DNA of 39,613 nucleotides from Kitasatospora indigofera (GTDB taxonomy: Bacteria; Actinomycetota; Actinomycetes; Streptomycetales; Streptomycetaceae): NCBI RefSeq assembly GCF_014655955.1, contig NZ_BNBO01000072.1, forward strand, positions 1 through 39,613, written 5' to 3'. Shown here in pieces: positions 33,021 through 39,613 of the stretch. The notes beneath the pieces were generated by a model, which was not told the DNA's origin, made no database searches, and saw only the letters and a list, made by a program, of their open reading frames with translations. The stretch's first letter is position 1; the number at the start of each line of letters is the position of its first letter. A program made the position numbers and the translations under genes.

Positions 33021-33998
33021 ATGAGTACCGAAGGCGGGACCAAGGCACTGGTGGCGGCGCTGTCCGCGAACCTGGCGATCGCGGCGGCGAAGTTCACGGC
33101 CTTCGGGTTCACCGGCTCCTCCTCGATGCTCGCGGAGGGCGTCCACTCGGTGGCCGACTCCGGCAACCAGGTGCTGCTGCTGATCGGCGGCAAGCGGGCC
33201 CGCCGGGAGGCGGACGAGGAGCACCCCTTCGGCTACGGCCGCGAGCGCTACATCTACGCCTTCCTGGTCGCCATCGTGCTGTTCAGCGTCGGTGGCCTGT
33301 TCGCCGTCTACGAGGGCTACGAGAAGATCCACGACCCGCACGAGCTGCACGGCTGGTACTGGGCGGTCGGCGTCCTGGTCTTCGCCATCCTGATGGAGGG
33401 CTGGTCGTTCTGGACGGCCATCCGGGAGTCCGACAAGGCAAAGGGGAAGCTCGGCTGGGTCGAGTTCATCCGCCGGGCGAAGGCCCCCGAGCTGCCCGTC
33501 GTCCTGCTGGAGGACACCGGCGCGCTGATCGGCCTGGTGCTCGCGCTGTTCGGCGTGTCCCTCACGGTGATCACCGGCAACGGCGTCTGGGACGGCATCG
33601 GCACCCTCTGCATCGGCATCCTGCTGGTGGTCATCGCGGTGGTGCTGGCGATGGAGACCAAGTCGCTGCTGCTCGGCGAGTCGGCCGACCGGGAGAGCGT
33701 CCTGCGGATCCGCGAGGCGCTGGTCGACCACGACTCCGTCACCCGGGTGATCCACATGCGGACCCTGCACCTCGGGCCCGAGGAGCTGCTGGTCGCCGCC
33801 AAGATCGGGGTCAACGCGGAGGACAGCGCCGCCCAGGTGGCCGAAGCCATCGACGCCGCCGAGGCCCGGGTCCGGCGCGCCGTCCCGATCGCCCGGGCGA
33901 TCTACCTGGAGCCGGACGTCTACGACGCCGCCAAGGCCGCCGCCGGCGACGACCCGCTGGCCACGCCCGGCGGCCCGGGGCCGGACACCACCCACTGA
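33021..33998 (+). CDS. Cation diffusion facilitator (CDF) family transporter
   Basis: A 325-residue divalent-metal/proton antiporter of the CDF family. Six membrane segments are expected, with hydrophobic stretches near 10-30, 78-100, 113-135, 170-190 and 198-215. His42 and Asp46 (VHSVADSGNQ) are part of the metal site, and EEHPFGYGRERY is the conserved loop after the second segment. The C-terminal cytoplasmic domain is short. In this branch the second HxxxD metal pair of zinc exporters reads LEDTGALIG, so metal preference is unclear. The ATG has GGAGGG at 33002-33007, 13 bases upstream. I expect this gene beside ahcY from the related S. coelicolor order. Confidence 0.88.
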   Translation: MSTEGGTKALVAALSANLAIAAAKFTAFGFTGSSSMLAEGVHSVADSGNQVLLLIGGKRARREADEEHPFGYGRERYIYAFLVAIVLFSVGGLFAVYEGYEKIHDPHELHGWYWAVGVLVFAILMEGWSFWTAIRESDKAKGKLGWVEFIRRAKAPELPVVLLEDTGALIGLVLALFGVSLTVITGNGVWDGIGTLCIGILLVVIAVVLAMETKSLLLGESADRESVLRIREALVDHDSVTRVIHMRTLHLGPEELLVAAKIGVNAEDSAAQVAEAIDAAEARVRRAVPIARAIYLEPDVYDAAKAAAGDDPLATPGGPGPDTTH

Positions 33999-34010
33999 CC
34001 CGCCCGCCCC

Positions 34011-34029
34011 GCCGCCCGCCGCGGGCGGC
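34011..34029 (+). terminator. GC hairpin after the CDF transporter gene
   Basis: GCCGCCCG (34011-34018) and CGGGCGGC (34022-34029) pair around a 3-base loop, 13 bases past the stop codon. Confidence 0.55.
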
Positions 34030-34116
34030 CGCGGCGAGCACCCGCACCGGCCCCCGCGGCCGGGTTCCGCAGGCCGGATCCGGCCGTACGGAGCCCGGTC
34101 GCGGGGGCCGTCGGTG

Positions 34117-34346
34117 TAGATTCGTCACAGTGCCAAACGTCGCTGCTGATGGCGGTCGATCGGTCACGGCGGTCCAGCCGTCGTTCCCGGTCGAGGGAGA
34201 GAGGTCCTCCGACGGATTGTGCCGCGCAGCGGGCCCGGCCACGGCCGGTGCCTGTGGCGATGCCGCGCACCCGTGGCCCCGCCGTGCCGCGACGCACACC
34301 GGACCTTGGCCCGCATTCCCCCATTCACGCAGCGAGGAGCAGACGC
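34117..34346 (+). promoter_or_regulatory. ahcY promoter and long 5' leader
   Basis: TAGATT at 34117-34122 is a good -10, with only a poor -35. It would give a leader of about 215 bases before the ahcY ATG at 34347. The whole gap (33999-34346, 348 bases) otherwise contains the CDF terminator. The leader can form several stems (for instance around 34236-34300), but I could not match it to the SAH or SAM riboswitch cores, so its role is open. Confidence 0.4.
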
Positions 34347-35795
34347 ATGTCGTCGAACACCACCGGTGACTTCAAGGTCGCCGACCTCTCCCTGGCGCCG
34401 TTCGGCCGCAAGGAGATCCAGCTGGCCGAGCACGAGATGCCCGGCCTGATGTCCATCCGCGCGGAGTACGCCGCCGCGCAGCCGCTGGCCGGCGCCCGGA
34501 TCACCGGTTCGCTGCACATGACTGTGCAGACCGCCGTCCTGATCGAGACCCTCACCGCGCTCGGTGCCGAGGTCCGCTGGTGCTCCTGCAACATCTTCTC
34601 CACCCAGGACCACGCCGCCGCGGCCATCGCGGTCGGCCCCGAGGGCACCGTCGAGAACCCGGCCGGCGTCCCGGTCTTCGCCTGGAAGGGCGAGACCCTG
34701 GAGGACTACTGGTGGTGCACCGAGCAGGCGCTGACCTGGCCCGACGGCCAGACCCCCAACATGATCCTGGACGACGGCGGTGACGCCACCCTCCTGATCC
34801 ACAAGGGCGTCGAGTTCGAGAAGGCCGGCTCCGCGCCGGACCCGTCGACCGCCGACAACGACGAGTTCCGGATCATCCTGGAGCTGCTCAACCGCACCCT
34901 CACCGAGTCGCCCAGCAAGTGGACCGAGGTCGCCGCCACCATCAAGGGCGTCACCGAGGAGACCACCACCGGCGTCCACCGCCTGTACGAGATGCACCGC
35001 GACGGCAAGCTGCTGTTCCCGGCCATCAACGTCAACGACGCCGTCACCAAGTCGAAGTTCGACAACAAGTACGGCTGCCGTCACTCGCTGATCGACGGCA
35101 TCAACCGGGCCACCGACGTGCTCATCGGCGGCAAGGTCGCGGTCGTCTGCGGCTACGGCGACGTGGGCAAGGGCTGCGCCGAGTCGCTCCGCGGCCAGGG
35201 CGCCCGGGTCATCATCACCGAGATCGACCCGATCTGCGCCCTCCAGGCCGCGATGGACGGCTACCAGGTCACCACCCTGGACGAGGTCGTCTCGACCGCC
35301 GACATCTTCATCACCACCACGGGCAACAAGGACATCATCCTTGCCTCGCACATGGAGCGGATGAAGCACCAGGCGATCGTGGGCAACATCGGCCACTTCG
35401 ACAACGAGCTGGACATGGCCGGCCTGGCCAAGCTCCCCGGCGTGGTGAAGACCGAGGTCAAGCCGCAGGTCCACGAGTGGCGCAAGGCCGACGGCCGCAC
35501 CATCATCGTGCTCTCCGAGGGCCGCCTGATGAACCTGGGCAACGCGACCGGCCACCCGTCCTTCGTGATGTCCAACTCCTTCGCGAACCAGACCATCGCG
35601 CAGATCGAGCTCTTCACCAAGACCGCGCAGTACCCGGTCGGCGTGTACGTGCTGCCGAAGCACCTGGACGAGAAGGTGGCCCGCCTGCACCTGGACGCGC
35701 TGGGCGTGAAGCTCACCGTCCTGACGCAGGAGCAGGCCGACTACATCGGCGTCCCGGTCGAGGGCCCGTACAAGGCGGACCAGTACCGCTACTGA
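34347..35795 (+). CDS. ahcY: Adenosylhomocysteinase (S-adenosylhomocysteine hydrolase)
   Basis: A 482-residue NAD-dependent enzyme that splits S-adenosylhomocysteine, the by-product of methyl transfer, into adenosine and homocysteine. Clear landmarks are GSLHMTVQTAVLIETL, CNIFSTQDHAAAAIA, the Rossmann loop CGYGDVGKGCAESLRGQG and NIGHFDNELD, and the C-terminal Tyr-Arg-Tyr end (KADQYRY). The length is that of the bacterial form with the ~40-residue insert. ATG 34347 has GAGGAG (34334-34339) at ideal spacing; the in-frame extension to 34149 lies in the leader. The gene is followed by a strong terminator. The cytosolic product keeps the methylation cycle running and returns homocysteine to sulfur metabolism. 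Confidence 0.97.
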   Translation: MSSNTTGDFKVADLSLAPFGRKEIQLAEHEMPGLMSIRAEYAAAQPLAGARITGSLHMTVQTAVLIETLTALGAEVRWCSCNIFSTQDHAAAAIAVGPEGTVENPAGVPVFAWKGETLEDYWWCTEQALTWPDGQTPNMILDDGGDATLLIHKGVEFEKAGSAPDPSTADNDEFRIILELLNRTLTESPSKWTEVAATIKGVTEETTTGVHRLYEMHRDGKLLFPAINVNDAVTKSKFDNKYGCRHSLIDGINRATDVLIGGKVAVVCGYGDVGKGCAESLRGQGARVIITEIDPICALQAAMDGYQVTTLDEVVSTADIFITTTGNKDIILASHMERMKHQAIVGNIGHFDNELDMAGLAKLPGVVKTEVKPQVHEWRKADGRTIIVLSEGRLMNLGNATGHPSFVMSNSFANQTIAQIELFTKTAQYPVGVYVLPKHLDEKVARLHLDALGVKLTVLTQEQADYIGVPVEGPYKADQYRY

Positions 35796-35925
35796 TCCAC
35801 CGCTGTCGACCGGGGCGGACCGCCACCCCTGCTGATCACGGCAGGCCGGTGCCTCCCCCCCCCGGTCCCCGGGCCCTGACGGCCCGCCGCGCGGCCGCGG
35901 CCGCAGCCGTCGATCCGCCCCGACA

Positions 35926-35961
35926 CGTCCGGCCGGTGCCCCTGCGGGCGCCGGCCGGACG
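35926..35961 (+). terminator. Strong 16-bp hairpin terminator after ahcY
   Basis: Bases 35926-35941 pair with 35946-35961 through 15 Watson-Crick pairs and one G-T, around the loop CTGC, followed by GTTTCGT. It lies 130 bases past the ahcY stop codon. Confidence 0.75.
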
Positions 35962-35970
35962 CGTTTCGTC

Positions 35971-36012
35971 GGGCGGCGGGCTGTGGGCGGCGGGCTGTGG
36001 GTGGTGGGCGGT
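35971..36012 (+). repeat. 14-base tandem repeat, about three copies
   Basis: GGGCGGCGGGCTGT occurs perfectly at 35971-35984 and 35985-35998, with a third copy at 35999-36012 that differs at three positions. It lies directly upstream of the hypothetical gene at 36051. Copy number may vary between strains. Confidence 0.8.
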
Positions 36013-36037
36013 GGGCGGCCGGACGAGGCTCGCGACG

Positions 36038-36043
36038 TAGGCT
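36038..36043 (+). promoter_or_regulatory. Candidate -10 of a leaderless promoter
   Basis: TAGGCT ends 7 bases before the ATG at 36051, and no ribosome site is present. The tandem repeat occupies the region where a -35 would be, and none is visible. Confidence 0.4.
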
Positions 36044-36050
36044 TCGGTCC

Positions 36051-36698
36051 ATGCCCAACGGCCGGTACTCGCTCCACACCTCCGCAACCCCTGGCCACGA
36101 CCACGTCCTGCTCGGCGAGGAACGGTTCAGCTGCGCCCCCGGCCCGGCCGGCTGGCGCTACGTCTCCAAGACCTACGGCCCCGACGGCAGCACCATCGGC
36201 ACCGTCGACCTCACCCTCGACTCGCGCTGCCGTCCGCTGCGGCTCGAAGTCCGCGCGGGCGGCTGGCAGGTCCGCGGGGGTGCGGTGGACGGCGTGGCCT
36301 GGGTCCGGACCGACGCCGCCGACCCCGCCGGGCAGCACGCGGTGGAGGGGCACGACCGGGCGCACGGCTTCGCCGGCCGCTCGCCCGCCTTCCTGATCGC
36401 CACCGCGCGGATGCTGCGGCTGCGCGAGGGCGCGAGCACCCGGGTCCGGCTGGTCGGCTTCAGCGACCCGGTGCTGGCTCCGCGCACCTTCGACCAGGGC
36501 TGGCTGCTGGAGGGGACCGAGACGCACGGGACCGACTCCGGCCCGCTGCTGGTCGAGCGGTACCAGGTCAGCGACCTGGAGACGGGCGAGCAGCAGGTGG
36601 TCCACCTGGCCGGTGACGTGGTGCTGGCCGCCCCGGGCATCGAACTGGAGGAGCTGGCCTCGCCGCCCAACCCGTGGCCGGCCGAGTTCACCGGCTGA
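36051..36698 (+). CDS. Hypothetical protein, beta-rich, lipocalin-like in appearance
   Basis: I do not recognise this 215-residue protein. It has no signal peptide or membrane segment. The sequence alternates short strands and turns throughout (STIGTVDLTLDSRCRPLRLEV; GLUED-like run LLVERYQVSDLE), as expected of an all-beta barrel that might bind a small ligand. That is an impression only. I chose ATG 36051 (MPNGRYSLH), 7 bases after a -10-like TAGGCT, over the in-frame upstream part, which overlaps the tandem repeat. It converges with the RDD gene. Codon use looks like its neighbours. Confidence 0.75.
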   Translation: MPNGRYSLHTSATPGHDHVLLGEERFSCAPGPAGWRYVSKTYGPDGSTIGTVDLTLDSRCRPLRLEVRAGGWQVRGGAVDGVAWVRTDAADPAGQHAVEGHDRAHGFAGRSPAFLIATARMLRLREGASTRVRLVGFSDPVLAPRTFDQGWLLEGTETHGTDSGPLLVERYQVSDLETGEQQVVHLAGDVVLAAPGIELEELASPPNPWPAEFTG

Positions 36699-36703
36699 CG
36701 GCT

Positions 36704-36720
36704 GACCCGCCGGGCGGGTC
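36704..36720. terminator. Hairpin between convergent genes
   Basis: GACCCGC (36704-36710) and GCGGGTC (36714-36720) pair around a 3-base loop in the 50-base gap between the convergent hypothetical and RDD genes. Confidence 0.55.
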
Positions 36721-36748
36721 GCCCGCCGGGCCGGGACGGGCTGGGCTG

Positions 36749-37918
36749 TCAGGCGGGCGGGGCGAATCCGGTGTCCGTGGCCGGGCGGGACTCCGTGGCC
36801 GGCGCCGCCGCCTGCGGGGGCACGGCCGCAGGTGCGGCCGGGGACGCGGCGACGGGTGCGGCCGGGGCCCGCTCGGGTGCCCACGCTTCGGCGGGGACGG
36901 GTGCCTGACCGTACGGGTACGGGGGCTGACCGCTCGGCGGCGGTGCGTACTGCGCGTAGGGAGACGCCACGGGCTGCCCGGGGTGGGGCTGCGCGGCGTA
37001 CGGCGGTGCGGGGTACGGGGGCGCGGGGTACGGCTGCGGCGCGTACGGCTGCCCCGCGTACGGCTGCGCGGGGAAGGGCTGCGCGGGGAAGGGCTGTCCC
37101 GGGTACGGCCGCGCGGCGGGGTCCGCGCCCCAAGGGGCCGGCCCGGCGGCGCCCGGAGCGGTCGCCCTGGCCCACTCCCGGCGCTGGCGCTCGGCGAGCA
37201 CCGCGCCGAGGTAGGCCGCCGGGTGGACCCCGACGGGGGCCGGATGCCCGGTGCTCGCGACCAGGTCGGCGCTCAGCTGAGCGGCCATGGTCTGCGCGAT
37301 CTGCGGATCCAGCTGCGTCAGCCGGCCGAGGAACTGCCGCACCGCCAGCCAGAGGCCCTCGGGGACGGCCGACAGGTCGAGCGCCACCAGCTCGCCGCCC
37401 AGCGCTTGCATCAGCTGCGGGGGCAGCGGCGGCAGGCTCACCCCGCCCCGGCCGGCTCCGGGCACCCGCTCGCGCACCACCAGGGTGCCCGCGAAGACGT
37501 CACCGAGCCTGCGCCCGTCCTGGGAGACCAGCGAGCAGATCACCGCGGGCACCCCGCTGAACGAGACGATCTCGAAGAAGCCGATCAGGCCGCGCACCAG
37601 CGCGTGCCGGAACCGCACCGGCCCGCCGTCCCGCCGGACCACCCGCAGACCGAGCGCCAGCTTGCCGAGCGAGCGCCCGCCGGACAGCGTCTCGACCATC
37701 ACCGGCAGCCCGACCAGGAAGAACACCGTCATGGCGAGCATCGTGGCGACCGCGGCGGCGGTGTCGAGGTCCGGCGCGACGAAGGCGAGGACGACGATCG
37801 CCAGCAGCAGGCCGCCGCACTGCACCAGCAGGTCGAGCGCGACCGCCAGCGCGCGGCTGGGAAGCTTCGCCGCCCGCAGGCCGAGGACGACCGCCTCACC
37901 CGTCACCAGGTCGCTCAC
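36749..37918 (-). CDS. RDD family membrane protein with Pro/Tyr/Gln-rich tail
   Basis: A 389-residue protein. The RDD domain occupies about residues 8-165, with membrane segments near 25-45, 55-78 and 120-140 and the motifs SRALAVALDLL and GRSLGKLALGLRVVRRDGG. The middle (~165-265) is soluble, and residues ~269-330 are a low-complexity run built of repeated QPY, QPF and PPY units. I chose GTG 37918 because VVSDLVTGEAVVLGLR is the expected start for this group; the longer frame begins at 38020. The function of RDD proteins is mostly unknown, with ion transport proposed for some. It diverges from the SpoIIM-like gene, and such pairs recur in actinobacteria. Confidence 0.85.
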   Translation of the reverse strand: MSDLVTGEAVVLGLRAAKLPSRALAVALDLLVQCGGLLLAIVVLAFVAPDLDTAAAVATMLAMTVFFLVGLPVMVETLSGGRSLGKLALGLRVVRRDGGPVRFRHALVRGLIGFFEIVSFSGVPAVICSLVSQDGRRLGDVFAGTLVVRERVPGAGRGGVSLPPLPPQLMQALGGELVALDLSAVPEGLWLAVRQFLGRLTQLDPQIAQTMAAQLSADLVASTGHPAPVGVHPAAYLGAVLAERQRREWARATAPGAAGPAPWGADPAARPYPGQPFPAQPFPAQPYAGQPYAPQPYPAPPYPAPPYAAQPHPGQPVASPYAQYAPPPSGQPPYPYGQAPVPAEAWAPERAPAAPVAASPAAPAAVPPQAAAPATESRPATDTGFAPPA

Positions 37919-38234
37919 AACACCCGTCCGTTCCACTGCGTCGCCGACGGGGAGGCGGGCCGCCCGAGCGTCCCGTGCAGACCGGCCCCCGAGATCCCTT
38001 GGTCTGACGCCCGCCAACATACGGGGAGCCGTGCCCGCCCGGGAAGTGCGATTCGCCGCCCCCTGCGGACGCCGGCCCGGCCTCTGGCAAGCTAGCCCCG
38101 CCCGGCCTTCTTCACCGCACCACCGAGCACCGCCGGGGGCGAGCCGTTCCGCGGCCCTCCCCGCCCGGCCCGGACTCGCGCCCGCCCGTCATCCCCGTTC
38201 TCCGCCTCCTCCCGCCGAACCTGGAGCGTGCCGC
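37919..38234. other. Divergent intergenic region between RDD and SpoIIM-like genes
   Basis: These 316 bases must hold promoters for both genes. On the minus strand TATGTT (38021-38016) is a possible -10 for the RDD gene, about 100 bases upstream, with a weak -35. I see no convincing promoter for the plus-strand gene and no small gene. Confidence 0.4.
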
Positions 38235-39239
38235 ATGGACCTGGACGTCTTCGTCACCACCCACCAGGGGGAGTGGGCCCGACTGGACGCCCTCAGCCGG
38301 TCCCGCCGCCTCACCGGGGAGCAGGCCGACGAACTGGTCACCCTCTACCAGCGGGCCACCGGCCACCTGGCCAAGGTCCAGGCCGCGGCGCCCGACCCCA
38401 CCCTCGAAGGGCGGCTGACCACCCTGGTCGCCCGCGGCCGCGACGCCGTGACCGGCAGTCGGAGCAGCGGCTGGCGCGACGTCGGCCGCTACTTCGCGGT
38501 CAGCTTCCCCGCCACGCTCTACCGGTCGCGTCGCTGGTGGATCCCGATCGCCCTGGTCTCGCTGCTCGGCGCGGCCCTGGTCGCCTGGTGGGTGGCCAAC
38601 CACCCCGAGGTCCGCGACAGCCTCGCCGCGCCCGCCGAACTCCACGAGATGACCCGGCCCGGCGGCGCCTACGAGGCGTACTACTCGGACCGCCCGGCGA
38701 GCTCCTTCGCCGCCCAGGTCTGGACGAACAACGCCTGGATCGCCGCCCAGTGCCTGATGTACGGCATCTTCTTCGGCGTCCCGGTGCTCTGGGTGCTGGC
38801 CGGCAACGTGATCAATCTGGGCCTCGGGATCGGACTGATGGCCTCGGCCGGCCGGCTGGACCTCTTCCTCGGCCTGCTGCTGCCGCACGGCCTGCTGGAG
38901 CTCACAGCCGTGTTCGTGGCCGCCGGCCTGGGCCTGCGGCTCGGCTGGACGATCATCGACCCGGGCCCCCGGGACCGCCGGACCGCCCTCGCCGAGGAGG
39001 GCCGGGCGATCATCGGCGCCGTGATCGGGCTGACGGTGGTGCTCTTCGTGAGCGGCCTCCTCGAAGCCTTCGTCACTCCCTCCGGCCTGCCGACCTGGGC
39101 ACGGATCACCATCGGCGCCGTCGCCGAGGTGCTCTTCCTGGCCTACGCGCTGGTGCTGGGCCGCAAGGCCGCGGCCAACGGCGAGTACGGCGACGTGGAC
39201 GCGGCCGACCGGGCGGACCTGCAGCCCGTGGCGGCCTGA
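38235..39239 (+). CDS. Stage II sporulation protein M (SpoIIM) family membrane protein
   Basis: A 334-residue integral membrane protein. After a ~95-residue cytoplasmic helical start (MDLDVFVTTHQGEWARLDAL), membrane segments follow at about 100-118, 180-205, 215-240 and 260-330. FFGVPVLWVLAGNVINLGLG and LLPHGLLELTAVFVAAGLG are the SpoIIM family core. In Bacillus SpoIIM forms part of the engulfment machinery with SpoIID and SpoIIP. Actinobacteria do not engulf, and here the family usually accompanies RDD, DUF58 and MoxR genes with an unknown membrane role. GGAGC lies 9 bases before ATG 38235. Confidence 0.9.
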   Translation: MDLDVFVTTHQGEWARLDALSRSRRLTGEQADELVTLYQRATGHLAKVQAAAPDPTLEGRLTTLVARGRDAVTGSRSSGWRDVGRYFAVSFPATLYRSRRWWIPIALVSLLGAALVAWWVANHPEVRDSLAAPAELHEMTRPGGAYEAYYSDRPASSFAAQVWTNNAWIAAQCLMYGIFFGVPVLWVLAGNVINLGLGIGLMASAGRLDLFLGLLLPHGLLELTAVFVAAGLGLRLGWTIIDPGPRDRRTALAEEGRAIIGAVIGLTVVLFVSGLLEAFVTPSGLPTWARITIGAVAEVLFLAYALVLGRKAAANGEYGDVDAADRADLQPVAA

Positions 39240-39297
39240 GCCGGATGTGCTGATCAGGCCCCTGACCTGCTAGTCTTCCTGCATCCCGCACGAACCG

Positions 39298-39326
39298 TTG
39301 ACGTGGTCCGTGGGGGCTAGTAGACT
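39298..39326 (+). promoter_or_regulatory. Strong rrn promoter
   Basis: TTGACG (39298-39303) and TAGACT (39321-39326) with a 17-base spacer, close to the vegetative consensus. This is the best promoter in the window. Confidence 0.8.
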
Positions 39327-39344
39327 CAAACGGTTGCGTCGGAC

Positions 39345-39374
39345 TGGACAAAGGTCGGGCGCGGGCGCTAGTGT
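39345..39374 (+). promoter_or_regulatory. Second rrn promoter
   Basis: TGGACA (39345-39350) and TAGTGT (39369-39374) with an 18-base spacer, directly downstream of the stronger promoter. Confidence 0.6.
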
Positions 39375-39613
39375 CCACGACACCGCCAATTCGGGCCAGA
39401 ATGCATTCACGGATGCCTGCTCGATTCGGTAAATCCCGGAACTGAGCACACCGAAACCTTTGATAGGCTTCGGAGCGAAGTTGAAGGAAAGCCCCATCAG
39501 CGGGAATTCAGAGAAACAAGCGCCGGTCAAGCCGGCCGAGCGGATCTGATAAGCTGAGAACACGAAAGAACGAAGCGCCCGGAGAGTTCACGAGAGTGGC
39601 TCGAAGGAAGTGT

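Larger units (their letters stand above)
39240..39613 (+). promoter_or_regulatory. rRNA operon promoter region and pre-16S leader
   Basis: No protein gene fits here. The last ~70 bases (from TGATAAGCTGAG at 39547 through AAAGAACGAAGCGCCCGGAG to the end) are recognisable as the leader just upstream of Streptomyces rRNA operons. At least two well-formed promoters occur in series (39298-39326, 39345-39374), with more -10-like motifs at 39271-39276, 39464-39469 and 39550-39555. Multiple tandem promoters are normal for Streptomyces rrn operons. The 16S gene should begin beyond the window. Confidence 0.75.

Noticed and set aside
34123..34346. SAH or SAM riboswitch in the ahcY leader
   Set aside because: I could not find the conserved core of either class; kept only as an unexplained leader.
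35855..35863. Run of nine C in the ahcY 3' region
   Set aside because: Outside any gene and not associated with a frameshift; could be a sequencing artefact but has no consequence for the annotation.
34164..37175. Minus-strand open frame of 1003 codons across ahcY
   Set aside because: Antisense to ahcY, whose catalytic and NAD motifs are unmistakable; it runs through terminators and intergenic DNA.
1..39613. CRISPR arrays, transposases, phage genes, tRNA genes or a secondary-metabolite cluster
   Set aside because: No spaced direct repeats, transposase motifs, tRNA cloverleaf or biosynthetic core enzymes were seen; the region reads as core chromosome.

Overview
The window is very GC-rich, uses GTG starts freely and carries actinobacterial markers: a WhiB regulator, F420 biosynthesis genes, several LytR-CpsA-Psr (LCP) proteins, and an rRNA-operon leader of Streptomyces type at the right edge. 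It looks like chromosomal core DNA from Streptomyces or a close relative such as Kitasatospora. I see no insertion sequences, phage genes, CRISPR arrays or tRNAs. All identifications come from reading the sequence and from family knowledge; no database search was run.

Layout. 1-8.3 kb: an LCP protein (minus strand), an NADPH-dependent FMN reductase, a two-gene MacB/FtsX-type ABC exporter and a large membrane protein. 8.3-16.8 kb: a cell-envelope block with four more LCP genes (three with a C-terminal LytR_C domain), an ExoA-like family 2 glycosyltransferase and a TIGR03089 protein. 17-18.5 kb: a SnoaL-like protein diverging from an AlkA-type DNA glycosylase. 18.6-21.6 kb: fbiB, fbiA and a cysteine dioxygenase, all minus strand. 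22.3-28.5 kb: whiB, a 1299-residue glycosyltransferase/membrane protein and a DUF5719 protein. 28.5-35.8 kb: a zincin-fold protein, DUF3499, manB (phosphomannomutase), a Trm112-like protein, a SIS-domain protein, a cation diffusion facilitator and ahcY. 36-39.2 kb: a hypothetical protein, an RDD protein and a SpoIIM-like protein. 39.24-39.61 kb: tandem promoters and leader of an rRNA operon whose 16S gene should start just beyond the window.

The order LCP / TIGR03089 / fbiB-fbiA / whiB / zincin / DUF3499 / manB / SIS / ahcY parallels the mycobacterial cluster around Rv3248c-Rv3268. This is therefore an old actinobacterial neighbourhood joining envelope-polymer assembly, mannose-phosphate metabolism, F420 synthesis and developmental control. 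A manA gene, which I expect between the SIS gene and the cation-efflux gene from memory of S. coelicolor, is not there.

The most interesting item is a 31-codon open reading frame at 21684-21779 (minus strand), too short for routine gene calling. It ends in FRCCRLCSCCI (five Cys in the last nine residues), starts close to where a TTGACA promoter would begin transcription, and lies upstream of the cysteine dioxygenase gene. Its Cys-codon region can base-pair with RNA further down the leader. It is a strong candidate for a cysteine-sensing leader peptide/attenuator like those known in mycobacteria. A perfect palindrome resembling a BldD operator lies between this promoter and whiB.
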